From contig NZ_BJLP01000019.1 in NCBI RefSeq assembly GCF_006538705.1, forward strand, positions 1 to 64,000: DNA of 64,000 bases, read 5' to 3'. Below the pieces are notes generated by a model. It did not search any database, was not told the DNA's origin, and saw only the letters and a list, made by a program, of their open reading frames with translations. Positions 60,729 to 64,000 of the stretch are shown one piece after another (the first letter of the stretch is position 1; every line of letters begins with the position of its first letter). This DNA is from Cellulomonas uda. GTDB lineage: Bacteria; Actinomycetota; Actinomycetes; Actinomycetales; Cellulomonadaceae. A program made the translations under genes and the position numbers.

Positions 60729-61996
60729 GCGAGCAGACCTGCGCGTCGTGCGGACGCGCGTTGCGGGAGGGCGCCCGGTTCTGCACGGGGTGCGGTGCGC
60801 CCGCGGCACCCATGATCGTCGTCGAGGCGCAGCCGCCGGTGACGCGGCGACGCTCGTCGGGCCGCGCGCGGGGGGCGGCGCGCACGTCACACCCGCCCGT
60901 GGCGACGCCGGCCGCGGCCGGTCCCCGCGTCGTCGGCGCCCCCGCCCTCGCGGACGGCCTCGGGGCCGCGTTCGACGGTGTCCGGACCGTCGGCGTCGGG
61001 GCGCGTCTCGGCGCGTTCGCGATCGACACGCTCGTGGTCCTCGGCGTCGCGGGCGCCGTGCTCGGCGCGACGCAGCGGCCCGTGCTCGCGGCTCTCGTCG
61101 CGCTCGAGCTCGCCGTCGGGCTCGTCGTCTGGGAGGCCCGGACCGGGCGGACCGTGGGGAACCTCGTGCTCGGCCTGCGCGCGGCGCGCGTCGAGACGCC
61201 GTACGCGCCCGGCCTCGGCCGTGCGGTGCGCCGGGCCCTCGTCGTCGGGGCCGGGCACCTCGTCGGCGGGGTCGGGCAGTGGGTCGTCGTCGGGTCCGTC
61301 GCGGGGGACCGCTCCGCGCTGCGGCAGGGCTGGCACGACCGCGCGGGCCGCGCGGTGGTCGTCGACGTCCGCGGACCGCGCGCCGGCGGCGCGGGGGTCG
61401 GGGCACCCGCCACGCCCGGCCTCGTCACCGTCGGCTCGGCAGCGCCCGTCTCCCGCCCGGCACCCGGTGCGCCGACAGCCGTGCCGACCGGTGTGCCCAC
61501 CGATGCGCCGACGGGCGTGGCGGCCGGCGCGCCGGCCGGTGTGCCGCCGACCGCCTCGGCGCCCGGCCCGGTGCCCGCCGCCGGTCCGCGTGCGACCCAC
61601 GGTGGCGCGCACCCCGTGGTGCCCCACCCGTCGGCACCCCCGACGGCGCCTGTGCGGCCGCGCACGTTCGTGCTGACGCTCGACACGGGCGAGGCGATGA
61701 GCGTGAGCGGCCCGGGCGTCATCGGCCGCGCGCCGCGCCCGCGGGACGGCGAGCGGTGCGACCACGTGGTCACGGTCGACGACCCGCAGCGGTCCCTGTC
61801 GCGCACGCACGCGCGGTTCGGCATCGACGCGCGGGGGTTCTGGGTCGCGGACGCAGGGTCCGGCAACGGCACCGTCGTCGTGCTGCCCTCCGGGCAGTCG
61901 GTGGTCGTCGCACCGGAGCGGCCGACCCCCGTCCCGAGCGGCTCCACGGTGCGCATCGGCGACCGGACCGTGCTGGTGGAGCAGCTCCCGGGCTGA
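60725..61996 (+). CDS. Zinc-ribbon, RDD and FHA domain membrane protein, second paralogue
   Basis: This 423-residue protein repeats the architecture of the one at 53367. The zinc ribbon has identical cysteine spacing (Cys6, Cys9, Cys20, Cys23). The RDD domain lies at about 95-220 (VGARLGAFAIDTLVVLG, RTVGNLVLGLRAARV, RQGWHDRAGRAVVV). A Pro/Ala/Gly linker follows, then a C-terminal FHA domain at about 315-420 (GPGVIGRAPRP, SLSRTHARFG, GSGNGTVVV). It is translationally coupled to eccD, which ties it to the secretion system. The duplication around eccC/eccD suggests the two may form a heteromer or act at different steps; this is inference. Confidence 0.86.
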   Translation: MSEQTCASCGRALREGARFCTGCGAPAAPMIVVEAQPPVTRRRSSGRARGAARTSHPPVATPAAAGPRVVGAPALADGLGAAFDGVRTVGVGARLGAFAIDTLVVLGVAGAVLGATQRPVLAALVALELAVGLVVWEARTGRTVGNLVLGLRAARVETPYAPGLGRAVRRALVVGAGHLVGGVGQWVVVGSVAGDRSALRQGWHDRAGRAVVVDVRGPRAGGAGVGAPATPGLVTVGSAAPVSRPAPGAPTAVPTGVPTDAPTGVAAGAPAGVPPTASAPGPVPAAGPRATHGGAHPVVPHPSAPPTAPVRPRTFVLTLDTGEAMSVSGPGVIGRAPRPRDGERCDHVVTVDDPQRSLSRTHARFGIDARGFWVADAGSGNGTVVVLPSGQSVVVAPERPTPVPSGSTVRIGDRTVLVEQLPG

Positions 61997-62005
61997 CCGA
62001 CGACG

Positions 62006-62036
62006 ACGGCCCCCGCACCGGTGGTGCAGGGGCCGT
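62006..62036. terminator. Bidirectional hairpin between the second RDD/FHA gene and the PPE-like gene
   Basis: ACGGCCCC (62006-62013) pairs with GGGGCCGT (62029-62036), and GCACC with GGTGC inside, around a GGT loop and one C/A mismatch. It lies between converging genes. Confidence 0.75.
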
Positions 62037-62050
62037 CCGTCAGCGGTTCG

Positions 62051-63427
62051 TCACCAGGTCTCGTCGTCCGCGGGGGCGTCGACGGTCACGTTCGGTGCGT
62101 CCTCGCGCGAGCCGCGCGCGAGTCCCGCGGCGCGCGCGGTCGTCGTCGGCTCGTCCTCGTCGAGCTCGGGTGCCACGTAGCCCAGCGAGCCCGCGCGACG
62201 CTTGCGCTTCGAGCTCCCGGCGGCTCCGCCGCCACCCGCTGCGCCGACCATGCCGCCCGCCGACCCGCCGCGACCGCCCGCGCCTGCGGCGCCGAGCGCG
62301 CCGCGGCCCGCGGCGCCCGCTCCGGCAGGGCCACCGCCCAGGACGGCCGCTCCGCCGGCTCCGCCCGGCGCACCGCCGAGCGCACCACCCAGGGCACCTG
62401 GGAGTGCGCCACCGCCGAGCCGCGCCGCACCCATCGCGCCGAGCGCGGTCCCGCCGACCACGGCGCCACCGGCGAGGGCACCGCCGGCCAGCCCGCCGGA
62501 GCCCGGACCGCCGATCGACCCGCCGCCCGCTCCAGGGCCGGTGGTCGAGCCGTCGCCGCCGGCGAACCCGCCACCGAGGACCGGCGACCCGACGCCAGGC
62601 CGGGAGGGCGTCCCGGTGCCGGGCAGGTCGTCGCCGTGCGTGTCGCCGGGGTCGCCGATGACGGGGCCGGGCGTGACCGGGCCGGGGTCGACAGGGGGCG
62701 GGGGCTGCCGGGGCGGCCACTCCGTCTGAGGCGGCTCGTACGGGGGCTCGTACGGCGGCACGGGCGGCAGGACCGGGGGCTGCTCGCCGGGGTCGCCGGG
62801 CACGGGCCCGACGACCCCGAACCGCGGCGGGCGCTCGGGGGCCGGGCCGGGGCTCGACGACGGCGGGTCGTACGGCGTCCGTGGCGTCCTCGGGCCCCCG
62901 GGGTCGGTGGGCCCGGGGCTCGTCGGGTCCTCGCGGTCCTGGTCCGCGAGGCCCCGGACCTGGTCCGTGAGGTCGTGGAGGCGTGAGTTCACCGTTGCCA
63001 GAGCGGCCTCTGCCTCGCGCTCGCGCTCCAGGGCGCGGGCGTTCTCGATGTAGGGGATGCCGGTCGAGGCACCGTTCGCCTCGAGCTCGCGGCGCTCGGC
63101 GTAGGTGAGCCGCCCGAGCGGCAGGGCCCGGTACTCGCGCTGTGCGGTCTCGACCGTGCTCGCCGCCTCTTTGACGACGGTCGCGATCGCCGCCAACGCG
63201 TCGACCTTCGCGAGCATCGACCTGGCGGTCTCGGCGATGCTCGCCTGCGCGGCGTCCCCGGACATGCCGTCGAGCCCGAGGTCGCTCGCCAGACGGCGCA
63301 GCTCGGTGCTGATCTCCTGCAGCGGCTCACCGAGCGCCTCGAGCCTCTCGGCGTCGGCGATCGCCGCGTCCGGGTTCGCGTCGAGCGCCCTCTGGAGCTC
63401 GGCGGAAGACTTCTCGGCCATCGTCAC
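62051..63427 (-). CDS. Putative T7SS substrate: helical N-domain with Pro/Gly-rich C-region (PPE/EspB-like)
   Basis: The 458-residue product has an N-terminal helical domain (about 1-150) rich in Ala, Glu and Leu. It contains LGLDGMSGDAAQASIAETAR, resembling the WXG/PPE-type turn but with Met in place of Trp, and a second helical pair around YAERRELEANGA. Residues ~165-260 are Pro-rich, ~265-400 are Gly/Ala-rich with GGALPGAL-like runs, then comes a basic SSKRKRR and an acidic end (LDEDEPTT, closing DDETW). No signal peptide or membrane helix is present. It overlaps the mycosin gene by GTGA. This layout (ESX-type helical head plus a long disordered Gly-rich tail) resembles EspB and PPE proteins; secretion is inferred. 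Confidence 0.7.
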   Translation of the reverse strand: MTMAEKSSAELQRALDANPDAAIADAERLEALGEPLQEISTELRRLASDLGLDGMSGDAAQASIAETARSMLAKVDALAAIATVVKEAASTVETAQREYRALPLGRLTYAERRELEANGASTGIPYIENARALEREREAEAALATVNSRLHDLTDQVRGLADQDREDPTSPGPTDPGGPRTPRTPYDPPSSSPGPAPERPPRFGVVGPVPGDPGEQPPVLPPVPPYEPPYEPPQTEWPPRQPPPPVDPGPVTPGPVIGDPGDTHGDDLPGTGTPSRPGVGSPVLGGGFAGGDGSTTGPGAGGGSIGGPGSGGLAGGALAGGAVVGGTALGAMGAARLGGGALPGALGGALGGAPGGAGGAAVLGGGPAGAGAAGRGALGAAGAGGRGGSAGGMVGAAGGGGAAGSSKRKRRAGSLGYVAPELDEDEPTTTARAAGLARGSREDAPNVTVDAPADDETW

Positions 63428-64000
63428 TTGCCCCCTTCAGTTGGGTCCGAGCCGTACGCCTGAGTGGCACCTCCGGTGCCCGGCCGGCTGACGCCGGTCG
63501 CGGTCGCGCCACGCCGGCGGAAGACGAGCACCGCGACAGCGGCGACGCCCACGGCCAGGAGTCCGCCACCGGCCGCGAGGAGCGCGGGTGCGGTCGAACC
63601 CGCGTCGTGGGCGACTGGCGTGGCGGGTGCAGGCGTCGCGGTCGCGTCTGCGGTGGGCGACGGCAGCGGGGTGGTTGCGCCCGCGCTGGGTGTCTCACGC
63701 CGCGGGGAGTCACGCAGCGTCGGGTCGTCCAGGAGCGAGAGGTCCTGCACCTGTTCATAGGTGGGGATGCTGTCGGGGTCGTGGTCGAGCAGAGGGTTCT
63801 CGTCCGGGTAGGTGGTCGGATCGTGCTCGAGCATGTGCCGGACGTTGACGACGCCGTACCCGGTGAGCGGGTCGTGGTAGAGCTCGTGGTCCTCGCCGTC
63901 GGTGTTGCGGATGAGGGTCTGGATGATCTGGTTGCCGGTCGCCTCGGGGTAAGCGGACCAGACCAGTGCGAGCGCCCCCGCGGTGAACGCGGTCGCGGCC
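63424..64000 (-). CDS. mycP: Mycosin-like S8 subtilase, 3' end only (type VII secretion protease)
   Basis: The 3' part of a gene that starts beyond the right edge; about 192 codons are visible. The first visible residues, AATAFTAGALALVWSAYP, are the helix that follows the catalytic Ser of subtilases, and LTGYGVVNV closes the protease domain. A ~75-residue Thr/Pro-rich linker, a C-terminal membrane helix (LLAAGGGLLAVGVAAVAVLV) and a short basic tail follow. That anchor is typical of membrane mycosins (MycP), and eccC/eccD nearby supports the role. The catalytic Asp, His and Ser lie outside the window and could not be checked. It precedes the PPE-like gene in one operon. Confidence 0.82.
   Translation of the reverse strand, partial: AATAFTAGALALVWSAYPEATGNQIIQTLIRNTDGEDHELYHDPLTGYGVVNVRHMLEHDPTTYPDENPLLDHDPDSIPTYEQVQDLSLLDDPTLRDSPRRETPSAGATTPLPSPTADATATPAPATPVAHDAGSTAPALLAAGGGLLAVGVAAVAVLVFRRRGATATGVSRPGTGGATQAYGSDPTEGGK

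Overview
The window is 64 kb of very GC-rich DNA (roughly 73-75 % by eye) with dense genes, frequent GTG starts, many 4-nt ATGA/GTGA overlaps and several apparently leaderless genes. It encodes a complete menaquinone route, a full 14-subunit NADH dehydrogenase I, System II cytochrome c maturation, the 32-aa ribosomal protein bS22 and a type VII secretion locus. Together these indicate an aerobic, menaquinone-using actinobacterium. The sugar transporter/alpha-galactosidase pair and the Zn-ribbon/RDD/FHA proteins suggest a Cellulomonas-like Micrococcales genome; that placement is inference, not a database result.

Layout. 0.1-6.7 kb: a YtfR/YtfT/YjfF-type sugar ABC importer (its binding protein presumably lies off the left edge), a truncated Ig-like domain fragment and a GH36 alpha-galactosidase, i.e. 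a galactoside uptake and cleavage unit. 6.75-11.1 kb: PPK2 polyphosphate kinase, TrkA/TrkH potassium uptake, and an AcuC-type deacetylase. 11.3-16.8 kb: excisionase-type HTH protein and bS22, GNAT, HAD phosphatase, glutaredoxin-like protein, Rex redox repressor, a divergent YceI/MarR pair, and a histidine phosphatase. 16.8-21.2 kb: resA-ccdA-resB-ccsB for cytochrome c. 21.3-33.7 kb: menA, menE, menB, menC, menD, menF and menG, interspersed with small membrane proteins, a DUF3048 lipoprotein and an HtrA protease. 34.0-52.1 kb: a menJ-type reductase leading directly into nuoABCDEFGHIJKLMN. 52.2-53.2 kb: a polyprenyl diphosphate synthase. 53.4-64.0 kb: a type VII secretion locus (EccC, EccD, two paralogous Zn-ribbon/RDD/FHA proteins, a PPE/EspB-like candidate substrate and the 3' end of a mycosin protease).

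How it works together. From 11 to 53 kb this is largely one respiratory neighbourhood. MenF, D, C, E, B, A, the polyprenyl synthase and MenG make menaquinone, MenJ saturates its side chain, Nuo feeds electrons from NADH into it, ResA/CcdA/ResB/CcsB mature the c-type cytochromes downstream, and Rex senses NADH/NAD+. A Rex-like operator lies just upstream of menJ-nuo. The order resembles the M. tuberculosis Rv0500A-Rv0562 interval, from memory of that genome.

A recurring signal is a TAnnnT (or CACGAT) -10 box 6-8 nt before a start codon with no Shine-Dalgarno sequence, often in divergent pairs. This points to leaderless transcription of most men genes. No stretch longer than 300 bases lacks a gene; the longest gaps are 15176-15449 and 33695-33959. 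No tRNA, rRNA, CRISPR array, insertion sequence or prophage gene was seen.
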